In this document: piece after piece, positions 1 to 8,607 of the stretch | How positions within the stretch are numbered: position 1 is the first letter of the stretch | Layout: each line of letters begins with the position of its first letter | Origin: DATAUD01 sp036268455 | Lineage (GTDB): Bacteria > Verrucomicrobiota > Verrucomicrobiia > Limisphaerales > Palsa-1400 | Length of the DNA: 64,000 nt | Reading direction: 5' to 3' | NCBI GenBank assembly: GCA_036268455.1 | Contig: DATAUD010000009.1 | Coordinates: 124,001-188,000 of the forward strand | Translations under genes and position numbers: made by a program | The notes under the pieces: generated by a model | Told to the model about the DNA's origin: nothing | Database searches by the model: none | The model's input: only the letters and a program-made list of their open reading frames with translations

Positions 1-110
1 AGCCGCTCTACGTGCCAAAGTTTGTGATGATGCTCCTCCGCCCTTTTCACACTCTCAAAAGCATCCTGCCCGAAGCTCCGTCCGATTCGCCCCCGAAAGA
101 GGCAAAATAA
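1..110 (+). CDS. C-terminal end of an unidentified protein (cut by window edge)
   Basis: An open frame enters from the window edge (first full codon at base 3) and ends at TAA 108-110. The visible 35 residues include the hydrophobic stretch VPKFVMMLLRPF and a polar tail ending PPKEAK, which would suit the end of a membrane protein followed by a short cytoplasmic tail. It converges on the RNA helicase 13 bp downstream. The fragment is too short to identify, and it could be a chance open frame. Confidence 0.35.
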   Translation, partial: PLYVPKFVMMLLRPFHTLKSILPEAPSDSPPKEAK

Positions 111-123
111 TCCCACTTAACGT

Positions 124-1356
124 CTACCGCCTTTTTGCGGGCCCAAAGAAGTATCCGCCACGCACCCGCGCCCCTCGGACCTTGCCGGGGAACGACTGTT
201 TCTGCCCCTGCTTCTCCTCTTCAAACAATGCGGTGTACTGGTAATCGAAATTCTCGAGTTTGACTCGCGGTATCTTTTTTCCGATGAACCGCTCGATGGC
301 ATAGACGTGCGACCCATCCGCCGCCACCATCAATGTCAAAGCGTCGCCCGACTGCTCCGCGCGCCCGGTGCGGCCGATGCGGTGAATATAATCTTCGGGA
401 TGCTGCGGCACGTCATAATTGACAACGTGGCTCACGTCCGCGATGTCCAGCCCTCGCGAAGCGATGTCCGTGGCTACCAAGGCCTCGTAGTGTCCGTTGC
501 GGAACCCGCGCAGCGCGTCCTCGCGTTCCCGCTGGGTGCGATTGGAGTGAAGCACCGCCACCGCGTGCTGGTTTTTCTTCAGCAAATGCGCGATCTGGTC
601 CGCCCGGTGCTTCGTCCGGCAAAAAATGATCACCGAGTCATATTTGATGCGCTCCAGCAATTGCAACAGCAGCGCCGTCTTCTGAGTTTCGGCAACGGGA
701 TAAATGACGTGTTCGACGGTTTCCGCCGGGGTGCGCCTCGCGCCAATTTCAACCGTTTGCGGGTTCCGCATCGCCCATTGGATCAGCGTCGCAATCTCCG
801 GGGGGACTGTGGCGGAAAAAAGGGAGGTGTGTCTTTCACGTGGAGTTTTCTGCACGATTCGTTTCACATCCGGCAGAAAACCCATGTCCAGCATCCGGTC
901 CGCCTCGTCCAGCACCAAATATTTGATATGCTCAAGCTTGCAGGCCCCGCGTCCCATGTGGTCCAGCAACCGTCCGGGTGTGGCCACGATCACGTCCGCT
1001 CCCGCCCGCAACGCGTCGATCTGCTTGCCATACCCGACACCGCCGTAAAGCACCGCCGTGCGAAGATTGGTGAAGCGGGCAAAATCGCGAATCGCCGTTT
1101 CCACTTGCGCGGCCAACTCGCGCGTGGGTTCCAGGACAAGGGCGCGTGAAGCTTGTTCGTGCTGGCCAAGTTGCGACAAAATCGGCAGGGCAAAAGCCGC
1201 CGTCTTTCCCGTTCCCGTCTGCGCGCTGCCGATGACATCGTTCCCGGCCATGATCAGCGGAATGGCCCGCAATTGGATGGGCGTCGGCTCGATATACCCC
1301 ATTGCCTTCACCCCTTCGAGAATCGGCGCCGACAGTCCAAAATTTGTAAATGACAT
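124..1356 (-). CDS. rhlE: DEAD-box ATP-dependent RNA helicase (RhlE type)
   Basis: A 410-residue superfamily 2 RNA helicase that unwinds short RNA duplexes using ATP, acting in ribosome assembly or RNA turnover. Visible motifs in order are a Q motif around residues 5-28, Walker A AQTGTGKT at 45-52, PTREL near 77-81, TPGR near 126-129, DEAD at 150-153, SAT at 181-183, and HRIGRTGR in the second RecA lobe. The C-terminal tail is short and basic (ends GPAKRR), which fits RhlE rather than the longer DbpA or CsdA forms. The ATG at 1356 sits directly before the Q-motif segment MSFTNFGL, so the start is well supported. It diverges from the blaI-like gene, with about 170 bp between them. Confidence 0.93.
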   Translation of the reverse strand: MSFTNFGLSAPILEGVKAMGYIEPTPIQLRAIPLIMAGNDVIGSAQTGTGKTAAFALPILSQLGQHEQASRALVLEPTRELAAQVETAIRDFARFTNLRTAVLYGGVGYGKQIDALRAGADVIVATPGRLLDHMGRGACKLEHIKYLVLDEADRMLDMGFLPDVKRIVQKTPRERHTSLFSATVPPEIATLIQWAMRNPQTVEIGARRTPAETVEHVIYPVAETQKTALLLQLLERIKYDSVIIFCRTKHRADQIAHLLKKNQHAVAVLHSNRTQREREDALRGFRNGHYEALVATDIASRGLDIADVSHVVNYDVPQHPEDYIHRIGRTGRAEQSGDALTLMVAADGSHVYAIERFIGKKIPRVKLENFDYQYTALFEEEKQGQKQSFPGKVRGARVRGGYFFGPAKRR

Positions 1357-1481
1357 AACCTAAAATCATCTGTTTCAGCCTCTAATGCAAGCTTTGGTAT
1401 TAGGTCCAAAAGGTGGCATGTGAAAATTCTTGTTCGATCGAGGCAGGCTGCTTGATCAGCAGTATCATTTTTCCTCTTGCC

Positions 1482-1523
1482 ATCTTACAATCGTAAGATA
1501 AAGTCATCCTACAAACGTAAGAT
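1482..1523. promoter_or_regulatory. Tandem BlaI/MecI-type operators
   Basis: There are two near-identical 18-bp dyads. Box 1 at 1482-1499 is a perfect inverted repeat with arms ATCTTAC and GTAAGAT around AATC. Box 2 at 1506-1523 has the same arms with one mismatch (ATCCTAC) around AAAC. Their centres are 24 bp apart, placing them on nearly the same DNA face. The TACA/TGTA-like core matches operators known for BlaI/MecI winged-helix repressors. A -10-like TACAAT (1486-1491) lies inside box 1, and box 2 ends 6 bp before the repressor ATG. The arrangement implies autorepression of the blaI-like/M56 operon. Confidence 0.75.
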
Positions 1524-1529
1524 GGACAC

Positions 1530-1934
1530 ATGAGTTTTGAAGCAAAACGCAAAAGTGGCGGGCAGGAGCGTCCGCGAATTTCCGACGCTGAATGGACGGT
1601 GATGAAAGCGGCCTGGCAATTGGGCGCCGCCACCTCCAGGGAAATCGTCGAAAGACTGAAAAATGAGACGGATTGGAAGCCCAAGACGATCCACACGCTT
1701 TTGGGCCGGTTGGTGCAAAAAGGCGCGCTGGCGAGCGACAAGCCGGGGCGGGAATATATTTTCAAGCCTTTGGTCACGGAGCAGGAATGCCGCCTGGCTG
1801 CCAGCCGCTCGTTTTTGGCAAGGGTCTTTGACGGCGAGATCGCGCCGTTCCTCTCCTGCTTCCTGGAACGTGGAAAGCTCACACGCAAGGAAATCGCGGA
1901 ATTAAAAAGCATTTTGGAGGAAATGGATTCATGA
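1530..1934 (+). CDS. BlaI/MecI/CopY-family transcriptional repressor
   Basis: A 134-residue winged-helix repressor. In well-studied relatives the dimer binds TACA/TGTA dyads and is released when a partner M56 protease is activated. The segment ISDAEWTVMKAAWQLG (about residues 17-32), followed by the helix-turn-helix TSREIVERLKN and the wing TIHTLLGRLVQKGAL, is the family signature. The C-terminal half (LARVFDGEIAPFLSCF...) is the dimerisation/cleavage region. Its stop overlaps the start of the M56 gene (ATGA at 1931-1934), so the two are translationally coupled. Two matching operators lie immediately upstream. The ligand sensed is unknown, and the family is not restricted to beta-lactam resistance. 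Confidence 0.9.
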   Translation: MSFEAKRKSGGQERPRISDAEWTVMKAAWQLGAATSREIVERLKNETDWKPKTIHTLLGRLVQKGALASDKPGREYIFKPLVTEQECRLAASRSFLARVFDGEIAPFLSCFLERGKLTRKEIAELKSILEEMDS

Positions 1935-3850
1935 ATACATGGCTGGCCTTCGGTCAAACGGCGTTCGAATGGACGTGGAGGACTTCCCTCAGCGCGGCCG
2001 TGCTGGTCGCGCTGGTTTTTCTGACGCAAAAGTTTTTGGGCCGATTGTTGACCCCGCGTTTGCGCTACACGTTGAGCCTGCTGGTCCTTGTTCGGTTGTT
2101 GCTGCCGGTGGCTCCAGCCAGTCCACTCAGTCTGGAAAATCTTTTCCACCACCATCCCGCTCTGGCGTCATATACGCCCTCGTCCTTCACTTCTGCTCCA
2201 ATCATCCCGATTCCTCCAACGGACGACTCGCATACAACGCGTCTGGCCGCCGGCTCCCTAATTCGCAGCCAGACTCCGCCGCGCCTTTCTGGCCTCGCCT
2301 GGGCAAGCCTGATCTGGGCGGGTGGCTGTTTCGGCTTGATGATGCTGGCCGGATGGCGTTACCAGCAATGGAACCATCTCATTGCACAGGGACAACCCAT
2401 CTCAGACCCGCATCTGCCGGCCTTGCTGGAAGGCGCGCGGGCGGACATGGGCGTGCGCTGGCCGGTCTGGCTTTTGGGGCTGGAGCGATTGAGTAGCCCG
2501 GCCATTTTCGGTTTGTGGCGGGTCCGCTTGCTATTGCCTCAAAGTGTCATCAACGGGTTAAGCCAGGAAGAGTTGCGCATGGTTTTTCTGCATGAAATGG
2601 CGCACGTTCGCCGGCGAGACGTTTGGCTGAACTTTCTCTTGATCGCCGTCCAATTCCTGCACTGGTTCAACCCGCTCGTGTGGCTGGCGAACCATCGAAT
2701 ACGCGCCGATCGCGAATTGGTCTGCGACGACATGGCCTTGAACTGTTTATCTGCCGCGGAACGTCCGAACTACGGACAAGTCCTGCTTAAATTGATGGAC
2801 GGGTTTTCGTCGGAAACACCGGTCTTTTCCGGGGCGATTCCCGTCGTGGGCAGTAAACAAGAAATCAAACGGAGGATCGTTATGATCAGGAATCACGGCC
2901 GTGGCGGCGTCGGAGCCGCGATAGCATGCTTGCTGGCAGTGGCGGTTTTGGCTTGCGCGACCTTTACCCGCGCTCAAGGAGGCGCCGAAGGCGCATCCGG
3001 TTGGGCGAGTTGGAACAACAACCAAAAACTCGGCTCGTTTTATGCCGTGGCGGGCACGCCCAGGGAGACGGTCGCCGTCGGCATTGATGGGCTTATTGCA
3101 ACCCGCGACAACGCCACCGGAGTTTGGACGAAACAAGTTTTCACCGGTGATCCCGATTTTCGCGCCATTGTTTATGCGAATAACCAATACGTTATTGTGC
3201 GCGAGGCAGGCTCCATCATGACCAGCCCTGATGGCCTCAAATGGACGAGCCGCGCCTCTCCGACGAAGAGGAACCTGCTCGGAGTGTTTTGGGATGGCCA
3301 TCAATATCTCGCCGGCGGGGATGGCGGGACCATTCTATCCAGTTCGGACGGCATCAACTGGGTCAGCCGTGATTCGGGCCGCCAGATAAACTTTTACAGT
3401 TTCAGTTATTCCGGCGCGCGCTATGTCGCCGTGGGGAATGACGGCATTTGCATCAGCAGCGATTCCATAACGTGGACCACCCCGACGAAAACTGCCCATG
3501 TTCCGTTTACCGCCTGCACGTGGACGGGAACCGAATTTCTCGCTTGCGGTCTAGGACTGGACAGAAACCCGACCATTTACACCAGCCCGGATGGCAATGT
3601 CTGGACGCTCCGAGACAGGACTATTATGGCCTCTCTGCGGGCGGCAATCAGCGTCAACGGCGCCATTTACGTCACCGGCGATGGCGTCATCAAGAAATCG
3701 GTGGACGGTGGAACGACGTGGACAGACACTTTTATCAACTCAAATCACGTGAACAATCTCTTCATGGGTTTAAGCAGCAACGGCGAATTCCTGCTGGCCA
3801 CCGGGTTCAATCACAATGTCTGGGCCATGCCCGTGCCGGCCAAGCCATAA
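1931..3850 (+). CDS. M56 (BlaR1-like) membrane metallopeptidase fused to Asp-box-like repeats
   Basis: A 639-residue protein. Residues 1-345 form an M56 peptidase with hydrophobic segments near 20-35, 45-60, 120-142 and 326-345, and the zinc motif HEMAH at 221-225 on the cytoplasmic side. The downstream REL segment (RADRELVCDD) supplies the likely third zinc ligand. In known BlaR1 proteins this protease inactivates the paired BlaI repressor. The usual penicillin-binding sensor is absent. Residues about 355-639 instead hold repeated blades with S/T-x-D-G-x-x-W motifs (SPDGLKW, SSDGINW, SSDSITW, SPDGNVW), typical of Asp-box/BNR-like propellers. The domain follows the last membrane segment and should be extracytoplasmic. 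This suggests sensing of a carbohydrate or other surface ligand, which is inference. Confidence 0.85.
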   Translation: MNTWLAFGQTAFEWTWRTSLSAAVLVALVFLTQKFLGRLLTPRLRYTLSLLVLVRLLLPVAPASPLSLENLFHHHPALASYTPSSFTSAPIIPIPPTDDSHTTRLAAGSLIRSQTPPRLSGLAWASLIWAGGCFGLMMLAGWRYQQWNHLIAQGQPISDPHLPALLEGARADMGVRWPVWLLGLERLSSPAIFGLWRVRLLLPQSVINGLSQEELRMVFLHEMAHVRRRDVWLNFLLIAVQFLHWFNPLVWLANHRIRADRELVCDDMALNCLSAAERPNYGQVLLKLMDGFSSETPVFSGAIPVVGSKQEIKRRIVMIRNHGRGGVGAAIACLLAVAVLACATFTRAQGGAEGASGWASWNNNQKLGSFYAVAGTPRETVAVGIDGLIATRDNATGVWTKQVFTGDPDFRAIVYANNQYVIVREAGSIMTSPDGLKWTSRASPTKRNLLGVFWDGHQYLAGGDGGTILSSSDGINWVSRDSGRQINFYSFSYSGARYVAVGNDGICISSDSITWTTPTKTAHVPFTACTWTGTEFLACGLGLDRNPTIYTSPDGNVWTLRDRTIMASLRAAISVNGAIYVTGDGVIKKSVDGGTTWTDTFINSNHVNNLFMGLSSNGEFLLATGFNHNVWAMPVPAKP

Positions 3851-3933
3851 TTCCGAGGGTTTTCTCGTGGAGGAAATGTGCCGCCAAACGGGTCTTGATG
3901 CGGCAGTCTCTCCCATTATATTGATCGCGATCA

Positions 3934-4851
3934 ATGCGAACTATTCCGACAGTTCGACGGCGGCTCTGGGAAGCGAACGCGTTTACATTGTTCGAGTTGG
4001 TGACGGTGATCGGTATTCTAGGCCTCTTGGCGGCCCTTCTCCTTGGCGGCTTGTCCGGAGCAAAAAAGAAAGCACAACAGACGCAATGTATCAATAACGT
4101 GCGCCAGTTGGGTATCGCCTTGCAGGGGTTTGTGACGGAATATCACGTGTATCCTCCGTCGTTCGTGCCAAGGGATCTTCGATCTGAACACCCTGAATTC
4201 CGCAACAGTTGGGATTACGCTCTTGAGGCAGCGGAACTCACAGGGCATTCCTTCCCGCTGGATGGACGTTATAACCTCGAAAAGAATCCCGGTTCCGAGG
4301 AATGGGTGGGGCAAGAAGGTCAAAGGCCTATCCTTTATGCAAATTCATGGAAAGGCGTTTGGCGTTGTCCATGCGCGTTTCCTCCTCCGGCGAATTTTCC
4401 GGCCAACATCGTCGGCAAATCTTACGGCTACAACACGGGCGGTCTTACTCCACCTTTGAAAGTGAAAGAAGGCCCCTTGCTTGGACTCGGCGGGACAGCG
4501 CGGAATAATCCTGCGAGGATTATATCAGTCCCGGCTGTTCCTGCTTAGTCGGTTGTTAGCCCCAGCGACATGATGGCGATAGGTGACCGCTTCGTCGGAA
4601 ATAATGGAGTAGTTTCAGAGGTCAGTGGATTGGACCGTGTGCGGGGAGTGAGTGAAACTGCCGGTCCGACCAGCTATGCTGGAAGCACCAAACATGCTTA
4701 TGCTCGACACGAGGGGAAGGCAAATGTGGTGTTTTGTGATGGCCATGTGGAATCCCCGGCGTTCAAAGCGCTTTTCGACGACACTACGGACGCGGCCCTG
4801 CGCCGATGGAATCGCGACCACGAGCCGCACGGAGAACTTTTGCTTCCCTAG
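3934..4851 (+). pseudogene. Prepilin-type (H-X9-DG) protein interrupted by an in-frame TAG
   Basis: The first part (3934-4548) encodes a type IV prepilin-like N terminus: AFTLFELVTVIGILGLLAAL, with the conserved Glu five residues after the cleavage site, then a pseudopilin body. A TAG at 4546-4548 ends it at 204 residues. The same reading frame continues without any shift through SVVSPSDMMAIGDRF to the family's C-terminal motif FCDGHVE (near 4736) and a stop at 4849-4851. The joined product would be 305 residues, the usual length for these Verrucomicrobia/Planctomycetes prepilin-type proteins; the intact paralogue at 50713 is 313. The gene is therefore one point mutation from intact. Natural readthrough or a base-call error are alternatives. 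Confidence 0.8.
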
Positions 4852-4891
4852 AACAGGCCGCCAATTCGGCGCAACTTCCTTTGCGATTTAA

Positions 4892-4919
4892 TTGACCTCT
4901 CTGGTTTCCCTGCTACATT
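4892..4919 (+). promoter_or_regulatory. Candidate sigma-70 promoter of serA
   Basis: TTGACC at 4892-4897 and TACATT at 4914-4919 are separated by 16 bp. The start codon of serA follows 13 bp later, giving a very short leader. The match is 5/6 for the -35 and 4/6 for the -10 box. The octamer CTACATTA recurs just before the next gene (6533-6540), but without a good -35 there. Confidence 0.5.
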
Positions 4920-4932
4920 ACGCCCTCATTTT

Positions 4933-6525
4933 ATGAATGTTTTGGTATGTGATCCTATATCGCCGAAGGGAATCGCGCTGCTTCAACAGCGGCCGGAATT
5001 CACCGTCACAGTCCTCAAGCAAAAACTGCCCGAAGCCGAACTGCTCCCGCTGGTAAAGGACGTTCACGCGATGGTCGTCCGTTCCGAAACCAAGATCACC
5101 AAAAAAGTCATCGAGGCCGCGCCGCAACTGCGGGCCGTTGGACGCGCCGGTGTCGGTGTGGACAACGTCGATGTCGATGCCGCCACGCAAAGGGGCATCG
5201 TCGTGATGAACACGCCCGGGGGCAACACCATTTCCACGGCCGAGCTCACCTTTTCCATGCTCATGGCGCTCGCCCGCAAAATCCCGCAGGCCCATATGTC
5301 CATGAAAGAGGGCAAATGGAGTCGCAAGGATTTTCAGGGAACCGAGCTTTACAACAAGACCCTCGGCATTCTTGGGATGGGCCGCATCGGCAGCGAAGTC
5401 GCCAAGCGCGCTCTCGCCTTCGGGATGAAAGTAGTGGCCTACGATCCCTACCTCTCCCTGGCCCGCGCCAAGGCTCTCCAGGTTGATTTGAAGGAAAACG
5501 TCGATGATGTCTATCGCGCCTGTGATTTTATCACCGTTCACATGCCGATGACGGATGAAACCAAGGGAATGGTCAACGCCGCCGCTTTCGCCAAAATGAA
5601 AAAGGGCGCGCGCATCCTCAATTGCGCCCGGGGCGGCATCATCAACGAAACCGACCTCTACGCCGCCATTCAAAGCGGCCAGATTGGCGGTGCGGGCCTC
5701 GATGTTTATGAAGTCGAGCCGCCCCCGGCCGATTTCCCCTTGCGCGCCCTCCCGCAGGTCGTAATGACACCGCACCTTGGCGCAAGCACCGAAGAAGCCC
5801 AGGAAAACGTCGGCATTGAAGTTGCCGAAGCCATTACCGATTATCTTTTGAGCGGCGCCGTGCGCAACGCCGTCAACCTTCCCAATCTCGACGCGCAGAC
5901 TTTCCAGTTGGTCAGGCCGTTTTTGAATTTGGGCGAAAAACTCGGACGATTGATCGGCCAAGTGGGAGCCAAGCGCAATGACCGCCTCGAAATCACCTAC
6001 GGCGGCAAAGCCCAGCAGTGGCCCACCGATCCCATTACGCGCTCAGTCCTCAAAGGTTTCCTCGAAATGGCCGGAGGCAAGGAAGTCAACCAAGTCAATG
6101 TCCGCGCCCATGCCACCGCTTTGGGCCTGGAGGTTCAGGAAATCAAGTCCAGCGAAGAAACCGATTTCAACGAATGGCTCCACGTCGCCGCGTTTTCCGG
6201 TGGCGAGAAGATTTCCGCCGGCGGTAGCGTTTTCGGTGCTAAAAGCTCGCCTCGCATCGTCCGCCTTAATGGGCAGCCTGTTGAAATCGTTCCGGAAGGC
6301 GTCCTGTTCCTGATGAATAATAAGGATCGCCCCGGAATTGTGGGACATATTGGCACTTTGATGGGGAAATATAATGTCAACATCGCCAGCATGAGCCTCG
6401 GCCGCGATAAAGTCGGCGGACGCGCGCTGACAGTCTTAAACCTCGACAGCGTCCCGCCCCAGCAGTTGATCGACGAAATTCAAAAAGACTCCGATATCAG
6501 CAATATCCGCATAGCAAAATTGTAA
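4933..6525 (+). CDS. serA: D-3-phosphoglycerate dehydrogenase
   Basis: Catalyses NAD-dependent oxidation of 3-phosphoglycerate to 3-phosphohydroxypyruvate, the first committed step of serine synthesis, in the cytosol. The 530-residue length fits the long form with an intervening domain plus a C-terminal ACT domain. Visible features are the Rossmann motif GMGRIG at 148-153, the substrate/catalytic Arg in CARGGIIN (about 231-238), the catalytic Glu in DVYEVEPP, and the catalytic His in TPHLGAST (about 279-286). The ACT domain begins near residue 455 (NNKDRPGIVGHIG) and usually binds serine for feedback inhibition. The ATG at 4933 gives the canonical start MNVLVCDPIS. The parvulin gene follows 20 bp downstream on the same strand. 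Confidence 0.95.
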   Translation: MNVLVCDPISPKGIALLQQRPEFTVTVLKQKLPEAELLPLVKDVHAMVVRSETKITKKVIEAAPQLRAVGRAGVGVDNVDVDAATQRGIVVMNTPGGNTISTAELTFSMLMALARKIPQAHMSMKEGKWSRKDFQGTELYNKTLGILGMGRIGSEVAKRALAFGMKVVAYDPYLSLARAKALQVDLKENVDDVYRACDFITVHMPMTDETKGMVNAAAFAKMKKGARILNCARGGIINETDLYAAIQSGQIGGAGLDVYEVEPPPADFPLRALPQVVMTPHLGASTEEAQENVGIEVAEAITDYLLSGAVRNAVNLPNLDAQTFQLVRPFLNLGEKLGRLIGQVGAKRNDRLEITYGGKAQQWPTDPITRSVLKGFLEMAGGKEVNQVNVRAHATALGLEVQEIKSSEETDFNEWLHVAAFSGGEKISAGGSVFGAKSSPRIVRLNGQPVEIVPEGVLFLMNNKDRPGIVGHIGTLMGKYNVNIASMSLGRDKVGGRALTVLNLDSVPPQQLIDEIQKDSDISNIRIAKL

Positions 6526-6545
6526 ACATTTCCTACATTAAAATC

Positions 6546-7601
6546 ATGATACAAAAATTCATACGGCCGGCCGTCGTTGCGATGTTTGCCTGTGCCCTCG
6601 CCCAATTTCCGTTCGCAGCCTCCGCCGCGTCGTCCGAATCTTCAACCGGCTTTGCCGACCCCGTTGTGGCCACAGGCAAGGGATTCGAAATCAAGCGCAG
6701 CCAGGTTGACACGGCCTATCTCAATTACAGCGCCAGCGAAGCCGCCAAAGGAACCACCATTCCCGATTCAGACCGCGATATGGTCCGCTCCCGTCTCCTC
6801 GACCATTTGATCATCAACCAAATCCTCCTCCAGAAAGCCACCGCCGACGAGAAATCCAAGACCCAAAAACAGGTGGACGAGGCCATCGGCCAGGCTCGCA
6901 GCAATTCGCCCGCGGCCTTTGACGCCCAAATCAAGGCGACGGGCATGACTCTCGACCAGATGCGCGATACCGCCGTGCAGGAGCAGCTTTGCCGACGCGT
7001 TCTCATTCGGGAAACCACGAACGGCATCACCGTTCCTGATTCCGAAGTGAAAAAGTTTTACGACGACAACCCGACTGACTTCCAGGTGCCGGAGCGCGTT
7101 CACGTGGCGCACATCCTCATTTCGACCCTCGATCCAGTTACGCAAAATCCGTTGCCCCTCGATCAAAAAATGGAAAAGCAAAAGCTCGCCAGGTCCTTGA
7201 AGGACCGCGCGGAAAAGGGTGAGGATTTCGCCAAGCTCGTCAAACAATATTCCGACGATCCAGGCTCGAAGGATAAAGGCGGAGAATACACTTTTGCCAG
7301 AGACCACGAAATGGTCCCCGAATTCGAGGCCGCCGCGTTCAGCCTCAAAGTCAACCAGATCAGCGATCCTGTGGAAACCAAGTACGGCTTCCACGTCATC
7401 AAGCTGATTGAAAAACTCCCCCCCAAGACGGAGCAATTCGCCGAAGTTTCCCCAAGGATCCGCGAATATCTGGTCGGGCAGCAGGCCGATAAAGCCTTGC
7501 CCTCCTACCTTGCAAAACTCAAGACCGACGCCAACGTCAAAATTGTCGATCAAACCTCTGGCGCGGATGCCTCCTTGCCCGGGGCTCCGACGACGAAGTG
7601 A
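6546..7601 (+). CDS. Periplasmic parvulin-type peptidyl-prolyl isomerase (SurA/PrsA-like)
   Basis: A 351-residue exported foldase that interconverts cis and trans prolyl bonds and chaperones envelope proteins. An N-terminal signal peptide ends near FAASAASS (residue 30). A SurA-N-like helical region follows (about 35-170), then one rotamase domain (about 180-290) with the typical RVHVAHILIS strand, DPGSKDKGG loop and the GFHVIKL end strand. A charged C-terminal helix completes the chaperone part. It follows serA by 20 bp and may be cotranscribed, although their functions are unrelated. Confidence 0.88.
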   Translation: MIQKFIRPAVVAMFACALAQFPFAASAASSESSTGFADPVVATGKGFEIKRSQVDTAYLNYSASEAAKGTTIPDSDRDMVRSRLLDHLIINQILLQKATADEKSKTQKQVDEAIGQARSNSPAAFDAQIKATGMTLDQMRDTAVQEQLCRRVLIRETTNGITVPDSEVKKFYDDNPTDFQVPERVHVAHILISTLDPVTQNPLPLDQKMEKQKLARSLKDRAEKGEDFAKLVKQYSDDPGSKDKGGEYTFARDHEMVPEFEAAAFSLKVNQISDPVETKYGFHVIKLIEKLPPKTEQFAEVSPRIREYLVGQQADKALPSYLAKLKTDANVKIVDQTSGADASLPGAPTTK

Positions 7602-7604
7602 CCG

Positions 7605-8078
7605 TCATTGGGCCGGCGCGGCGTTCGAGTGGTTTAGCGCATCCAGTCGTGTGCGCGCCTGCCGGATAAATTGTCCGTTTGGAAAGTGCCTGACGTAATC
7701 GTTGTAAGAGTTCGTCGTATTGACGTTCGTCGCTCGTTTCCAGAAAAACGAATCCTCTCTCAGGAGTTTTTCTTTGGTGTATTCTGCGTCCACGGCGCGA
7801 TTCGAATGGGCGGCCTGATGGTAAGCTTGATTAATCATCGCGATTTTCGTTTCGACCCATTGGCGCGCGCCATATTTCATCCTGGCTTCCGCGATGTGGC
7901 GCCCGTCGGGCCATCGCTCCATATACTTCGCGTAATCGGCCGCGTGAGCTTGCGATTCCGCCCGCCACCACGCCACCTCATCACGGGTCGTTGGCACGAT
8001 TGCCACCACGGCGGCAACGACGAGAATCAGCAGCAAAACGACTTCCCTCGCGCGTGTCATAACCGGTTCTGATGCCAT
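7605..8078 (-). CDS. Small membrane-anchored protein with two BamD/TPR-like helical repeats
   Basis: A 157-residue protein with one N-terminal membrane segment (about residues 11-29, rich in V, L and I) and a soluble remainder. Two similar segments occur: DYAKYMERWPDGRHIAEARM and YNDYVRHFPNGQFIRQARTR. Both follow the pattern Y-x2-Y-x3-W/F-P-x-G-x5-A-R found in helical repeats of BamD-like lipoproteins and caspase-associated proteins. It converges on the parvulin gene with a 3-bp gap. Its function is unknown; a role as an envelope scaffold is inference. Confidence 0.6.
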   Translation of the reverse strand: MASEPVMTRAREVVLLLILVVAAVVAIVPTTRDEVAWWRAESQAHAADYAKYMERWPDGRHIAEARMKYGARQWVETKIAMINQAYHQAAHSNRAVDAEYTKEKLLREDSFFWKRATNVNTTNSYNDYVRHFPNGQFIRQARTRLDALNHSNAAPAQ

Positions 8079-8169
8079 GAATCCTCCGCAATATCAAATG
8101 GATTTGCCAAAAACCAACTTGTCTTCAACTCCCAATTGCTGAATCTTTCGCAAGCGGTCCAATACGGAT

Positions 8170-8607
8170 ATGCCTGGAAGTTTGTTGTCATTCCTTAAAC
8201 GCTGGCTCATCACGGCTGTCGCCGTCGCGCTGGCCGCGCAGATCGTCCCTGGAGTCGTTTACCAGACGCCGATGGGCCTGGTCCTGGCGGCTTTGCTGCT
8301 GGGATTGCTCAACGCCTTTGTCCGTCCCGTCATGCTGCTGCTATCGTTACCCCTCCTCATTTTCACTCTCGGCCTCTTTATTCTTGTCATCAACGCCCTT
8401 CTTCTTTACGCCGTCGGCCACATGCTCAAGGATTTCCACGTCGAATCCTTCGGCGCGGCGTTCTGGGGATCCCTCATCATCAGCATCATTTCCCTGGTCC
8501 TCAATTCTTTGACAAAAACCAGCGGCGACAGAATCCAAATCCGACGCGGCGTTCCGCCCCGCCGTCCTCCCGACGACAAAGACGACGGTCCCGTGATCGA
8601 CGTCTAA
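8170..8607 (+). CDS. DUF360/YvlD-type small membrane protein (phage-holin-like family)
   Basis: A 145-residue integral membrane protein with four hydrophobic stretches at about 10-30, 34-50, 54-80 and 92-112, and a charged Arg/Asp-rich cytoplasmic tail. The segments ITAVAVALAAQIVPGV and LLGLLNAFVRPVMLLLSLPL match the family often labelled phage holin family protein, which is chromosomal and not a true holin. Its biochemical role is not established. It converges on trmB with a 4-bp overlap of the two stop regions. Confidence 0.8.
   Translation: MPGSLLSFLKRWLITAVAVALAAQIVPGVVYQTPMGLVLAALLLGLLNAFVRPVMLLLSLPLLIFTLGLFILVINALLLYAVGHMLKDFHVESFGAAFWGSLIISIISLVLNSLTKTSGDRIQIRRGVPPRRPPDDKDDGPVIDV

Noticed and set aside
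4918..5961. 347-codon minus-strand frame opposite serA
   Set aside because: Complement of the conserved serA coding sequence; no independent signature.
8170..8607. Phage holin based on the usual family name
   Set aside because: The DUF360/YvlD family is a chromosomal membrane family; no endolysin or phage genes are nearby.
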